DNA of 64,000 nucleotides from an uncultured Bacteroidales bacterium (GCA_902773055.1 CACYCZ010000091.1:24125-88124); one strand, 5' to 3'; shown: positions 44,179-54,453, numbered from the stretch's first letter. The notes: generated by a model not told the origin, from the letters alone. Program-made: numbers and translations.

Positions 44179-44931
44179 ATGAAAAAGATATATTTCCTCA
44201 GTGATGCTCATTTGGGTTCTTGGGCTATTGGTAATGCCAGGGCCATGGAAATGCGTGTGGTGCATTTTTTAGACAAGATCAAAGAAGATGCCGCGGCAGT
44301 GTATATGCTGGGGGATATGTTTGATTTCTGGCACGAATATAAGTATGTGGTGCCGAAAGGTTATACCCGTCTGCTGGGTAAAATCAGTGAGCTGACCGAC
44401 AAGGGGATAGAAGTGCATTTCTTCACAGGAAACCATGATTTGTGGTGTGGAGATTATCTGGAGAAAGAATGTGGCGTGATTCTCCATCGGGAGCAATTAC
44501 AGGTCAGACTGGATGGGAAAAACTTTTATATGGCCCATGGTGACGGACTGGATGATAAAGAGAAACATTATCTCGTCTTGAGAAGTATATTTCATAATAA
44601 AATATGTCAGAAATTGTTTGCTGCCGTGCATCCGCGATGGGGAATATTTTTTGGACTGGAGTGGGCACGCCGTAGCAGGTTGAAGCATGAAAAGGTTGAA
44701 GGCTTCTTTGCCGGGCCTGAAACCGATGGTATTTATCGCTTTTCAGTATCTTGTCTGGAGCAAAATCCCGAAATAGACTATTTTATATACGGGCACCGCC
44801 ATGTTGATGTAGATATAATGATGAATGACAGGACACGGTTCATCATACTTGGAGACTGGGTTACAAAGTTTACCTATGCAGAGTTCAATGGTTCATCACT
44901 TGAAATAAAGCACTTTCAAGATAACCAATAA
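44179..44931 (+). CDS. lpxH: UDP-2,3-diacylglucosamine diphosphatase LpxH
   Basis: A 250-residue calcineurin-like phosphoesterase. Metal-binding motifs: YFLSDAHLGS, LGDMFDFWHEY, FTGNHDLW, YMAHGDGLD and IYGHRHVDVD. The LpxH-specific FDFWHEY segment separates it from generic phosphodiesterases. It converts UDP-2,3-diacyl-glucosamine to lipid X in lipid A synthesis. The ATG at 44179 is preferred over a GTG six bases upstream. It is the last of the four clustered genes before the A2M gene. Confidence 0.93.
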   Translation: MKKIYFLSDAHLGSWAIGNARAMEMRVVHFLDKIKEDAAAVYMLGDMFDFWHEYKYVVPKGYTRLLGKISELTDKGIEVHFFTGNHDLWCGDYLEKECGVILHREQLQVRLDGKNFYMAHGDGLDDKEKHYLVLRSIFHNKICQKLFAAVHPRWGIFFGLEWARRSRLKHEKVEGFFAGPETDGIYRFSVSCLEQNPEIDYFIYGHRHVDVDIMMNDRTRFIILGDWVTKFTYAEFNGSSLEIKHFQDNQ

Positions 44932-44942
44932 AAATCAATGGT

Positions 44943-47900
44943 ATGAAATGGTATAGTACAGGCAGATTGAAATATCTGGTTGCGTTTGTGACGATACTGT
45001 TGACGGTGTTGCCAATTTATGCTGATAAATATGACCAATTGTGGAAAAATGTTGAGGAAAGTTCTTCAAAAGATCTTCCCCAGACCACAATGAAAGAAGT
45101 AGACAGGATTATCTCTTTGGCCCGCCGGCAAAAAAATGGCGGGCACTTGATGAAAGCAATATTGGTAAAATACCAGTTGCATCAGGATATTTCACAAGAT
45201 AGTGCGCTGGCCTATATCCCGGTGATTGAGAAAGAACTGTCGGCAGAGAAGTCTCCTGCGATGCAGGCCTTGTTCCATGTGGCTTTAGGCGCATTGTATG
45301 GTACTTTGCCTGATGAGGAAGGTCGTCAGATAAAGCAAAAAAGTATTTCTCATTACATGCAGTCGGTGAGCCAACCAGAAGAACTGTTTCAGGCAAAGGC
45401 TCCAGACTATGTCCCGTTGATAATAGTAGGAGAGGATAGCCGCTATTATAATAATGATCTCTTGAGCATTGTGGCTCTATATTCTGGGCGGGCTTTGAAA
45501 AATGCGAATGACGAAGAAAATGCCACTGATAGTATTGCCCAGAGAATATTTCATGAGACGATATGTCGGTACCATCGTGCCCGAATGCACGAGGCAGAGT
45601 TTTTTGTTCGATGTGATTCGGCAGATCTTTTTGTGCCTGAAAACCAAAAGGAAAAGTTCTATCAACAGTTAATTGACCGCTTTTCAGAAACGGATGTGTG
45701 CGGAGAGGCTTATCTTCGATTAGCCCAGTACCAACCGGATACAGCAGCATATCAAACTCTTGTGAAGGCTGCTGAACAATATCCGAAATGTAAGTTGATA
45801 GGTCAGATACAAAGTAGAATTAACCATCTGAGGCGTCCTGAGTTGAGGGTAGAATTGTCCAATTCCCAGATGCGGCCTTTGGCAAAAGGGAAAATATCTG
45901 TTAAAGGAAGAAATGTGGCGGTTTGCAGATTGGTCTTCTATAAGACGAACTATACTGCTCAAAGCCCTGATGTGTTGAATTTTGAACCATCTAATGATAA
46001 AATACACTTGGGTGAAGTAGCCAAGACTATGTCTATATCATTGCCACAGGGCGCAACAGCGCAATGGACTGAAGCGGAAGTGGATTATAGCCTTTCGGAG
46101 CCGGGAATTTATATTGTAAGTCTGGAAGGTTTGGGCCAAAGCAAGGACCGTGAACTCTTATATGTTACAAATGTCCATATTATGGACATACCATTACCCG
46201 ATAAAAAAGTGCGTGTCGTAGTGAGTGATGCAGGGAGCGGTAAACCGATATCAGAGGCAGAGGTGGTGATGCGCTCAACGGATAAGGAAAGAACTTTGTA
46301 CAAGACTTTGAAGACCGACGCCAATGGCGAACTGTTGATAGACTATGCAGATTTGGGGCAGAAGACAGTGTTCCCAGTTGTTCGCGGGGATAAGTATTGC
46401 CCGGGTGTGTATATTAATAAAATGTATTATCCTTCATCAAATTATGATGATTCTCATACAATGTTGTCGTTGTATACGGACAGGGCGATTTATCGTCCTG
46501 GGCAGACTGTGTACGTAGGAGGTTTCATGTATGCGAAGCAAAATGACGATCTGCATGTAATGGCAGGGCAAAACGTCAGATTAAAGCTGCTGGATGCCAA
46601 TCATAAGGAAATCGCAACGGAAACGTTGCTTACAGATGAATTTGGTGCGCTGAAAGCTTCTTTTGTTTTGCCCGAGCATTGTCTGAACGGTACTTTCCTG
46701 CTGGAAGCAGGTATCTGGGGGAGTGTACATTTTAAGGTTGAGGAATATAAGCGTCCTACATTTTCTGTGAAAATAGACGATATCAAGACATCTTATGCTG
46801 CAGGTGATACGGTTACGCTTAACGGTACAGTGAAAACGTATGCAGGATTCCCCTTGGTTAACACCCCCGTATCATATATAGTGAAACGTTCAGAGGCGTT
46901 TTGGTATAATTTCCGTGGAATGGGAAAAGAATTGATGGCGCAGGATACAGTATATACAGATGAGAAAGGAGAATTCAGAATACCTGTGATATTGGGGATA
47001 GATGTTGATTCTAACCCCCGGTTCTATCAGTTTTCTACCGAAGTGAGAGTGACAGCAGAAAACGGTGAAACGGAAAATGCGTCTTATTCCATTCATGTCG
47101 GAAATCGTCCGGCAACGATGTATACAACGCTTCCGGAAAGGGTCTGTAAAGAGAGAATTCCTACATTTGTCATTGCAGAGCGGAATATGCAGGGGGAATC
47201 TATTCAAGGCAAGGCCCATGTCAATTTTTATAGAGAAGGGCATTTAGTCCAAACTGCAGAGTGGAATATGAATACTCCGTTGCCGCCTGCTGTCTTCAGG
47301 AATCTTCCTTCCGGTACATACCGGATGGTGGCAGTTCCGTCTGACAGAAATGATTCGCTGGTCGTATTGAAACATCATTTTTTCCTGTTTTCCTTAAAAG
47401 ATCAGAAAGTCGATAAGGAGCCATTGTTGGTATATGCTACTGGCGATACATTCTCTGAACCTGTTTCTGTTTTTGTAGGAACATCTTTGAAAGATGTATA
47501 CCTACATTATGACTGCTTTGCCGAAAACAAATTAGTTGAGAGCAGGTTGATTCGGATGAATGATAATGCAATCCTGTTAAAATATAACTATAAGGAAGAC
47601 TATGGCAATGGTCTCAGGCTCGTATTTACATATGTAAAGGATAATCGTGTTTATTCGGAAAGGGTGACCATCAGGAAACCGGATCCGGATAAGCAGTTGA
47701 AACTCCAATGGAAGTCATTCCGTGACAGATTGCACCCTGGACAGCAAGAGACATGGATATTGCAAGTCCTTAAAGGAAATAAGCCTGTAGCAGCATCTTT
47801 ACTGGCTACATTATATGATGCTGCATTGGATAAACTGTGTAAGAATGACTGGAGTTTTGGATTGTATTTCAATAGAAATATCAACATCTATAATTGGTCC

Positions 47901-50495
47901 TATCGTTTTGGAGGCTCTCTAGGCTTGAATGCCATTGAAACTGTTAAAGAAAAGATAAGGAGCCAATATTGGCAGTTTAGTTCTTTTGATATGGGTATTC
48001 TTTCACCTGTTGCAAGAATGGAATCAGTCATGTTGGCGAGTAATGCCACAGGTGTTTCTTCTGTCCGCATGCTGAAACGGATGGCAGCAAAGCCTATGAT
48101 GTCTGCAATGGCAGATGTGGCAGTTCAATCTGCAGAAGCAAAGGTATATAAGAATGTCACGACAGATGGATCCATGCAGGAGGAGCAGGAGGAAGCTGGC
48201 AATCTTAGAACAGATTTCGGCGAGACGGCGTTTTTCTGTTCAGGTCTGACTACAGATGATAAAGGCGAAGCACAACTTGCTTTCCAATTGCCCCAATCTC
48301 TGACCCAGTGGAACTTCCGCGCCTTGGCTCATGACGAGGAAATGAATTATGGCAGATTGGATACGATGATAGTCGCGTCCAAAGAATTTATGGTTCAAGC
48401 TAATATGCCTCGTTTCCTCAGGGTTGGGGATAAAGCAACTATAGTTGCATCAATACGGAATGCGTCTGACCAGATTCAGAGAGGTATAGTTTCCTTTGAT
48501 ATTTTAGATCCTTCTACGATGAAGGTAGTGAATCATGAGGACAGAAACTTTGAAGTTTCTGTGCAGGGAGAGGAAAATGTTGTTTTTGACATTGCTCCTA
48601 CGACCCAGTATCCTTTGCTGATTTGCCGTTTTGTGGCAAAGGGAAAGTCTTTCAGTGATGGCGAACAGTATTATTTACCCGTTTTGGAGGATTTACAAGA
48701 GGTGACAGAAACCTATCCGTTGACATTGGGACAGAATGGTGAAAGAGTTGTCAATATTCCTGATACATCGGCTTTTCGTAGGACGTCATCCTCATATCGT
48801 AAATTGATAGTTGAATATACGGCTAATCCTATATGGACTGCAATTGAGGCTCTGCCATCTGTTGCCAATTCAATGTCTTATAGTGCTACTTCTCTGGCAA
48901 ATATGTTTTATGTCACTACTATGGCAGCCATGGAAGCACAGCGTCATCCCGAAATACTGTCTTTGGCAGATAGAAGGCGTGCTGCTGGCAGCGTGGATTC
49001 TATCTACCTGCAATTGGAACGGAATCAAGAATTGAAACAAATAGTCTTGAATGAAACACCGTGGGTTGCAGCTGCTGATGCAGAGCGTTCCCGCTTGGAG
49101 AATCTGGCACAACTGTTTGATACGCTTACATTGTCTTATAAGCGACAGGGCTGTTTGGACCGCTTGCTGGATTTGCAGTCTCCTGGTGGTGGATGGAGTT
49201 GGTACAAAGGAATGCCTGACAACTTATGGGTGACAATAAATGTGGCAGAAATCCTTGTGCGCTTGAATGCATCAGCATCTCAATGGATGCCTGAGAAAGG
49301 TTGGCAGGCGTTACTGCATTCAATGAACTATATGGATGCAGAGGTGAAACGGTGGATTGACGAACTTAAAACATCCGAGAAGAAGAACAAGACAAGGGTA
49401 ACTGTCCCTCACACCTTGTTGCGTTATATATACATATGTGCCCTGATGAATCATCGTAGTCATTCCAATGTTACGTTCCTGTTAGACAGATTGGAAAACA
49501 GTGCTCCACGGTATGATATGTATGAAAAAGCTATGGCTGCAAGAGTGTTGGGATCCTATTCCAGAAAAAGTGCTGCAATGACAACGCTGCAGAGTCTGAT
49601 GGAACACACTGTGTATACACCAGAAGCCGGGCGCTATTTTGATACACGTCGGGCGCCGTCGTTTTATGAGTCTTATCGTATTCCAACCCATGTCGCAACG
49701 ATGGAGGCATTAGAGTCTATGAATGTTAATGCTACGCAGTTGAAGGAAATGCAACAATGGCTGTTGCATTCCAAACGTACTCAGGCTTGGAACAACCCGG
49801 TTTCTGCCGTAGATGCTATCTATTATTTGTTTTCAATGGACAGAAACGGGCTGAATATCCGGATGCAGATGCCGCAGATATCCGTCATATCTCCCGACGG
49901 GAGCCGCAAGCCGGTTGTACAGGCTTCTGATGTAAAAGAAGCTGAAACTCTGGGCTATGTTTACAAGTCAGTACCGCTTTCAGGCCAGATTCCATCAGCC
50001 ATTGTGTTTTCCAAAGGTGATGAGCAGATGTCGTTTGCATCTGTATATGCTCAATATACAGTGCCTGTGTCGGAGGTTCAGGATATGCAGTCAGGTTTGT
50101 CCTTGCAGTGTACATGTGAGGTACAGCGAGGGGTTTCTTGGCAGGTCGTTACGGAGGCTACGTCCTTGCGGAAGGGAGATGTCTTGCGGGTGCGCTATGA
50201 CATATCTGCCCAGCGTGACTACGATTTTGTTTCATTGAAGGCGGGCAAGGCGGCATGTCTGGAGCCTGTCAATGCTTTGTCTGGCTATTCCTGGCGCGAC
50301 GGATGTTACCGCGAGGCTGATGATGTGTCAATGCAATATTTCTTTCAGCAACTGCCTAAGGGAAAACATGTATTGTATGAAACCTTTAATGTGGACAGGG
50401 CTGGTACTTACCATACGTCAGCACCTGTAATACAGTGTGCCTATTCTCCTGAGTTCTCAGCAAGGGCTGTTGCCCAAAGTATTTCTGTTAAATAA
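44943..50495 (+). CDS. Alpha-2-macroglobulin-family protein, thioester motif absent
   Basis: An 1850-residue exported protein with a signal peptide (about 1-27). It begins with a helical region (about 30-300), then MG-like beta domains. The A2M_N/MG2 signature LYTDRAIYRPGQTVYVGGF starts near residue 508, and VEEYKRPTFSV comes near 599. The A2M core is near residue 1085 (GETAFFCSGLTTDDKGEAQL). An alpha/alpha toroid TED-like region follows, with GGGWSWYKGMPDN near 1414. At about 1303, where thioester members have C-x-E-Q, the sequence is PSVANSMSYSATSLA, so the covalent trap is lost. Thioester-free A2Ms occur in Bacteroidetes. Role in protease trapping is uncertain. Confidence 0.9.
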   Translation: MKWYSTGRLKYLVAFVTILLTVLPIYADKYDQLWKNVEESSSKDLPQTTMKEVDRIISLARRQKNGGHLMKAILVKYQLHQDISQDSALAYIPVIEKELSAEKSPAMQALFHVALGALYGTLPDEEGRQIKQKSISHYMQSVSQPEELFQAKAPDYVPLIIVGEDSRYYNNDLLSIVALYSGRALKNANDEENATDSIAQRIFHETICRYHRARMHEAEFFVRCDSADLFVPENQKEKFYQQLIDRFSETDVCGEAYLRLAQYQPDTAAYQTLVKAAEQYPKCKLIGQIQSRINHLRRPELRVELSNSQMRPLAKGKISVKGRNVAVCRLVFYKTNYTAQSPDVLNFEPSNDKIHLGEVAKTMSISLPQGATAQWTEAEVDYSLSEPGIYIVSLEGLGQSKDRELLYVTNVHIMDIPLPDKKVRVVVSDAGSGKPISEAEVVMRSTDKERTLYKTLKTDANGELLIDYADLGQKTVFPVVRGDKYCPGVYINKMYYPSSNYDDSHTMLSLYTDRAIYRPGQTVYVGGFMYAKQNDDLHVMAGQNVRLKLLDANHKEIATETLLTDEFGALKASFVLPEHCLNGTFLLEAGIWGSVHFKVEEYKRPTFSVKIDDIKTSYAAGDTVTLNGTVKTYAGFPLVNTPVSYIVKRSEAFWYNFRGMGKELMAQDTVYTDEKGEFRIPVILGIDVDSNPRFYQFSTEVRVTAENGETENASYSIHVGNRPATMYTTLPERVCKERIPTFVIAERNMQGESIQGKAHVNFYREGHLVQTAEWNMNTPLPPAVFRNLPSGTYRMVAVPSDRNDSLVVLKHHFFLFSLKDQKVDKEPLLVYATGDTFSEPVSVFVGTSLKDVYLHYDCFAENKLVESRLIRMNDNAILLKYNYKEDYGNGLRLVFTYVKDNRVYSERVTIRKPDPDKQLKLQWKSFRDRLHPGQQETWILQVLKGNKPVAASLLATLYDAALDKLCKNDWSFGLYFNRNINIYNWSYRFGGSLGLNAIETVKEKIRSQYWQFSSFDMGILSPVARMESVMLASNATGVSSVRMLKRMAAKPMMSAMADVAVQSAEAKVYKNVTTDGSMQEEQEEAGNLRTDFGETAFFCSGLTTDDKGEAQLAFQLPQSLTQWNFRALAHDEEMNYGRLDTMIVASKEFMVQANMPRFLRVGDKATIVASIRNASDQIQRGIVSFDILDPSTMKVVNHEDRNFEVSVQGEENVVFDIAPTTQYPLLICRFVAKGKSFSDGEQYYLPVLEDLQEVTETYPLTLGQNGERVVNIPDTSAFRRTSSSYRKLIVEYTANPIWTAIEALPSVANSMSYSATSLANMFYVTTMAAMEAQRHPEILSLADRRRAAGSVDSIYLQLERNQELKQIVLNETPWVAAADAERSRLENLAQLFDTLTLSYKRQGCLDRLLDLQSPGGGWSWYKGMPDNLWVTINVAEILVRLNASASQWMPEKGWQALLHSMNYMDAEVKRWIDELKTSEKKNKTRVTVPHTLLRYIYICALMNHRSHSNVTFLLDRLENSAPRYDMYEKAMAARVLGSYSRKSAAMTTLQSLMEHTVYTPEAGRYFDTRRAPSFYESYRIPTHVATMEALESMNVNATQLKEMQQWLLHSKRTQAWNNPVSAVDAIYYLFSMDRNGLNIRMQMPQISVISPDGSRKPVVQASDVKEAETLGYVYKSVPLSGQIPSAIVFSKGDEQMSFASVYAQYTVPVSEVQDMQSGLSLQCTCEVQRGVSWQVVTEATSLRKGDVLRVRYDISAQRDYDFVSLKAGKAACLEPVNALSGYSWRDGCYREADDVSMQYFFQQLPKGKHVLYETFNVDRAGTYHTSAPVIQCAYSPEFSARAVAQSISVK

Positions 50496-50501
50496 TCAAT
50501 T

Positions 50502-51935
50502 ATGAAATGTTTAGTTTTTCTGTTGCTTGCCTTTTTTTGTTTTGCTGACATATATGCCCAGCAGGATTCTGTCAAGAGTGATACCGTCAAGGTTGCGGTT
50601 CAAGATTCTACCTTGCAGGATAGCGTGAAGAAAAAGTCAAAGTTGGATATATATCTTGAAGCCGGACGGGAAATACTTGCCCCGCAGACAGTGGGACAGG
50701 ACTCTGTCATTTCATCTGTCTTGCCAGGCGACAATGCCAAACTTGCTAATGTTGCGAAGGTGGCGTTGCCTGCCGCGGCTATTATCGGTTCTGCTGTGGG
50801 TTTGCCCTTTATGGGTGCTTTGGCGGCAGCAAAAAAGGTCTCCTCAGCCAAAAAGACATATGACAAGTATGTTCCGGACGAAGTAAAAGATGATATCAAT
50901 GCGCAGGTAAAGAATGCCAAAAAGAAAGTTTCCCAGACATTGAAGGATGTGATGAAGAAGACGAAAGAAAATGTCAAGATGCTGTCTTCTGCTGATTTGT
51001 CTGATTGGAAAATTCCATCTGCCAATTACAGCGGTATTGTTCCTTTGGGAAAAGATGATTATGCTGTTGTTGATGATAAGAGTCCTTCAGGTGGTTACTA
51101 TGTGTTGCATATTGATATTGACTCTGTAAGCGGAAAGGTGTTGTTTGCCAAGCGCAGTCCGTTCAAGGGTATGGCCGAACCCTCGGCTGAAGATTGTGAA
51201 GATATCGTTTATTTACCTCAGTGTGAGTCGGTTTGGATTGTCAGTGAGGCAAACCAGACAATCTCGGAGTATTTGCTGGATGGGAAGAAGACGGGGAGAG
51301 GATTGGAGATACCTGCAATGTTCTCCAAAGACAGCATTGACAGCGGACGAGGCTTTGAGGCTTTGACATATGCTCCTGATTCCAACCGGTTCTATACTAC
51401 GACAGAGGGCGCCTTGCCATTTGATGGAAAAACGGCTGAGGGGAGGGAACCTCTGCGTATTTTGTCGTTTGACAGTACGATGACGGCTGTTGCCCAGTGG
51501 CCTTATCTGATGGAGCAATCTTTGCTTAAGCATGATGCCAAATATTATGTGCATGGTGTACCTGCCATCTTGGCTTTGGGCAGCAATCAGTTTCTGGTTA
51601 TGGAGCGTGAATTGTCGGTTCCGGCAAATTACATCGGTGCAAAGACGGTTATCCGTATTTTTTGGGTCGATTTAGATGATTTGCCATCTTTGGATAATGG
51701 TAATAAGCCATTGGCGTCTCTGCCGTTGGAGCAATTCCTGCCAAAGACAGAGATATGTAGTTTCACTACAAATATTTCTGTATCCAAGTTGAATTTTGGC
51801 AATTTTGAAGGTATGTGCCTGGGGCCGACCTTAACTGATGGCCGCCAGACGGTGATTCTGATAAGTGATTCCCAGAATGGCATGGGCAACGGCCTGTATC
51901 ACCTGAAAGACTATGTCAAGGTGATAATCCTCTAA
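50502..51935 (+). CDS. Esterase-like activity of phytase family protein
   Basis: A 477-residue protein with a signal peptide (about 1-19). A low-complexity Asp/Ser/Val-rich region and a hydrophobic Ala/Gly segment (about 90-115) follow. The C-terminal about 310 residues form a Phytase-like beta-propeller (PF13449 type): YSGIVPLGKDDYAVVDDKS, EDIVYLPQCESVWIVSEANQ, RGFEALTYAPDS and FEGMCLGPTLTDGRQ. Family members resemble phytases, but most have no measured substrate. It starts 6 bases after the A2M gene and probably shares its transcript. Confidence 0.85.
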   Translation: MKCLVFLLLAFFCFADIYAQQDSVKSDTVKVAVQDSTLQDSVKKKSKLDIYLEAGREILAPQTVGQDSVISSVLPGDNAKLANVAKVALPAAAIIGSAVGLPFMGALAAAKKVSSAKKTYDKYVPDEVKDDINAQVKNAKKKVSQTLKDVMKKTKENVKMLSSADLSDWKIPSANYSGIVPLGKDDYAVVDDKSPSGGYYVLHIDIDSVSGKVLFAKRSPFKGMAEPSAEDCEDIVYLPQCESVWIVSEANQTISEYLLDGKKTGRGLEIPAMFSKDSIDSGRGFEALTYAPDSNRFYTTTEGALPFDGKTAEGREPLRILSFDSTMTAVAQWPYLMEQSLLKHDAKYYVHGVPAILALGSNQFLVMERELSVPANYIGAKTVIRIFWVDLDDLPSLDNGNKPLASLPLEQFLPKTEICSFTTNISVSKLNFGNFEGMCLGPTLTDGRQTVILISDSQNGMGNGLYHLKDYVKVIIL

Positions 51936-52001
51936 ACAATCTTCCTGATGCTGATGGCCAGCCCAAATCGTGGCAGATGGCTGTATCGTAATGTTTCTTT
52001 C

Positions 52002-52754
52002 TCAGAAGATATCCAACTCTACGGGACAGTGGTCACTGCCATAGATGTCTGTGTGTATCTTGGCATCTTTCATTTCTTTCTGCAGACGATTGGACGCCAG
52101 AAAATAGTCAATGCGCCACCCTGCATTTTTCGCTCGGGCCTGGAATCGATATGACCACCAGGAATAAATGTCTTTTTGGTCAGGGTAAAAATACCTGAAG
52201 GTATCCGTCAGACCGCTGTTAAGCAGAATGGTCATTTTTTCGCGTTCCTCGTCTGTAAAACCGGCATTGTGACGGTTGCTTTTGGGATTCTTAATATCTA
52301 TTTCCTGATGGGCCACGTTCAAATCTCCGCATATGATGACGGGTTTCTGTGTGTCCAATGCCATAACATATTTTCTGAAATCATCTTCCCATCTCATTCG
52401 GTAGTCCAGTCTTTTCAAGCCATCCTGTGAGTTGGGAACATAAACCGTGATGAGGTAGAAGGCATCATACTCCAGTGTGATGACTCTGCCTTCATGGTCA
52501 TGCTCGTCAATGCCCAGTCCCAATCGGGTACTCAGGGGCTGGTGCCTGGTGTATATGGCGGTGCCTGAATAGCCCTTCTTGTCAGCGTAGTTCCAATAGG
52601 ATTGGTAGCCTGTAAATGCCAGGTCAAGCTGGCCTGCTTGCATCTTTGTTTCCTGCAGACAGAAGAAGTCGGCATCGAGTGAATTGAAGATGTCGCTGAA
52701 TCCTTTTCCTTCGCACGCACGAAGTCCGTTAACATTCCAAGATATAAATTTCAT
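52002..52754 (-). CDS. xth: Exodeoxyribonuclease III
   Basis: A 250-residue endonuclease/exonuclease/phosphatase-fold enzyme. Motifs: ISWNVNGLRACEGKG, FFCLQETKMQ (metal Glu), YVPNSQDGLKRLDYRM, VICGDLNVAHQEID (catalytic Asp-Asn) and a C-terminal GSDHCPVEL (Asp-His). This is the Xth/AP endonuclease family; it repairs AP sites and 3' blocks. Length is normal. It is convergent with the phytase-like gene and has a TACATTTG element upstream at 52774. Confidence 0.95.
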   Translation of the reverse strand: MKFISWNVNGLRACEGKGFSDIFNSLDADFFCLQETKMQAGQLDLAFTGYQSYWNYADKKGYSGTAIYTRHQPLSTRLGLGIDEHDHEGRVITLEYDAFYLITVYVPNSQDGLKRLDYRMRWEDDFRKYVMALDTQKPVIICGDLNVAHQEIDIKNPKSNRHNAGFTDEEREKMTILLNSGLTDTFRYFYPDQKDIYSWWSYRFQARAKNAGWRIDYFLASNRLQKEMKDAKIHTDIYGSDHCPVELDIF

Positions 52755-52773
52755 ATTGTCATGATTATTTGTA

Positions 52774-52781
52774 CAAATGTA
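52774..52781 (-). promoter_or_regulatory. Putative -7 element of xth
   Basis: TACATTTG on the minus strand lies 19 bases before the ATG at 52754. Confidence 0.4.
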
Positions 52782-52814
52782 GGTAAAAAAACAGAATAGG
52801 AGCCGAAAAATGAG

Positions 52815-52822
52815 TAATTTTG
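52815..52822 (+). promoter_or_regulatory. Putative -7 element of DUF1573 gene
   Basis: TAATTTTG on the plus strand lies 16 bases before the ATG at 52839. An in-frame GTG at 52833 is a less likely start. Confidence 0.5.
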
Positions 52823-52838
52823 TATAAATACTGTGCGT

Positions 52839-53918
52839 ATGAAATTCTTGTTTTATGTCATTTTGCCTTTCGTGATGTTATTTGCAGGTTGCCCTCTTTG
52901 TGCTCAGCTGACTTTTGTCCAGAAGGAGCATGATTTCGGGAAACTGATATGGTATACCGAAACGCATGCTACTCTGACAGTCATGAATAAAGGGGCTAAA
53001 TCTGTATCCATCAGAGAGGTGCGTACTTCAAACAGCGCCTTGTCTGTAGAGTGGCCCAATACTCCGATATTGCCTGGTGCCTATGTTGAAATCAAGGTGT
53101 CGTTGACAATGCCGCTTGTCGGTCACTTTGACCAGACCTTGTCCCTCTATGCGGATGGCTCAGATGAGATGCAGGACATAATGCACCTGAAAGGATATGT
53201 CCTGATGCAGGAATTGCGTGAAAGAAATACTGATGAATTTCCCTATCATGTAGGTAAGGTTTATCTCAGTACGGACAATATAGAATTTGACGAAGTCAAT
53301 CAGGGACAATACCCCCAGCAAGTCATATCAGTCTATAATGCCGGTAGTGATATCTATCAGCCCGAACTGCTGCATCTCCCCAAGTTCCTGACGATGGAGG
53401 CTATTCCCACCCGGGTTCTTCCCGGGCGTATAGGAAAAATGATTTTGACTCTTGACAGCCGTCAGTTGCCGTCGATGGGGCTTACGCAGACATCAGTGTA
53501 TGTCGGGCGCTTCCCCGGTGACAATGTAGGTAAGGATAATGAGGTTTCGGTGTCAGCGGTTCTTGTACCCTCATACGATTCTACATCGGTTGTTCAGCGT
53601 GAACTGGCTCCACAACTGGAACTGCCGTCAACAACGATTGAAATGCCGCCTTTTGGAAACAAGAAGAGAGTGAAGGGCAAGATGCTGATTACAAACTCAG
53701 GTAAAAGCAGTTTGGAAATAAGCAATCTCCAGGTATTCAATCCTGCGATAAGTGTCAGCTTGTCAAAGGCTAAGGTGGCACCGAAGGAAGTGTCTTCGCT
53801 CAAGGTTACGGTGCACCGTGACTTGATGGGCGTGTCACGTGGTCGTTTGCGTATATTGATGATTACCAATGATCCGAAGCGCTCAAAGGTTATTTTTGAT
53901 GTCAAAATAGCCAAGTAG
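52839..53918 (+). CDS. DUF1573 protein
   Basis: A 359-residue exported protein with a signal peptide (about 1-22). It has three Ig-like repeats of the DUF1573 type. The first begins VQKEHDFGKLIWYTETHATL, where the F-G turn and following Thr are the family hallmark. Similar strands occur at DNIEFDEVNQGQYPQ and FGNKKRVKGKMLITN. It is probably a periplasmic or surface scaffold; function unknown. A Cys near the signal-peptide end (FAGCPLCAQ) might be a lipobox, but the context is poor. Confidence 0.85.
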   Translation: MKFLFYVILPFVMLFAGCPLCAQLTFVQKEHDFGKLIWYTETHATLTVMNKGAKSVSIREVRTSNSALSVEWPNTPILPGAYVEIKVSLTMPLVGHFDQTLSLYADGSDEMQDIMHLKGYVLMQELRERNTDEFPYHVGKVYLSTDNIEFDEVNQGQYPQQVISVYNAGSDIYQPELLHLPKFLTMEAIPTRVLPGRIGKMILTLDSRQLPSMGLTQTSVYVGRFPGDNVGKDNEVSVSAVLVPSYDSTSVVQRELAPQLELPSTTIEMPPFGNKKRVKGKMLITNSGKSSLEISNLQVFNPAISVSLSKAKVAPKEVSSLKVTVHRDLMGVSRGRLRILMITNDPKRSKVIFDVKIAK

Positions 53919-54424
53919 TTCTATATCCCTGTCCCCCTCGGATATATTTCTTATAGTATTTTTTACATATATCCAGATATCGCTGTTTCTTTTTTGCAGT
54001 GGGTTGTTTGCTGTATTTCGGATACCTTTGCGGCAATAGTCCCTTGTTAAAAATTAACAATATTTAATCTTTTTACACACCGATTGTGTGGCCGGAAAAT
54101 TTCTCTGGCCTGAGAGTTTTTGCTGGCAGGCCTGCCGGATTCAACGCGCAGGCCTGCTGGTTAAATTTTGTAGGCCTGCCAGATTTGCCCCCTTCGCAGA
54201 CTGCTGTGGTGGGGGTAAATGGTATGAATCAGATGTCTCCGAAATATGTTAATGATTGTTAATGCTTGTAGCCTCGTACAGGACAGGCAGGGAGGGTCGG
54301 CATGGTGGTTCTCCAATCGCAACCATAGGTGGAATCTGTTTGCCGTAACGGGGAGCAGTTGTTTAACAATTTGCAGATTGTAATGTTGAGTCTAAGGTTG
54401 TTGCGTGGCTGAATGGCAAAAATA
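53919..54424. other. Intergenic region with 22-bp GGCCTG array
   Basis: About 500 bases. The first 130 are AT-rich with no gene. The array at 54107-54194 is the only ordered structure. I find no tRNA or recognisable small RNA. Confidence 0.6.
54107..54194. repeat. Four-copy 22-bp GGCCTG array
   Basis: GGCCTG starts at 54107, 54129, 54151 and 54173, an exact 22-base period. Copies 2 and 3 are preceded by GCA, making the palindrome GCAGGCCTGC or close variants. The bases between are less conserved and A/T-rich. Confidence 0.8.
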
Positions 54425-54453
54425 AAGAGGTGTTCATAAACTGAACACCTCTT
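54425..54453 (-). terminator. Intrinsic terminator of ferredoxin gene
   Basis: A perfect 12-bp stem (AAGAGGTGTTCA with TGAACACCTCTT, loop TAAAC) is followed on the minus strand by TTATTTTTG. It lies 31 bases past the ferredoxin stop. Confidence 0.9.
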
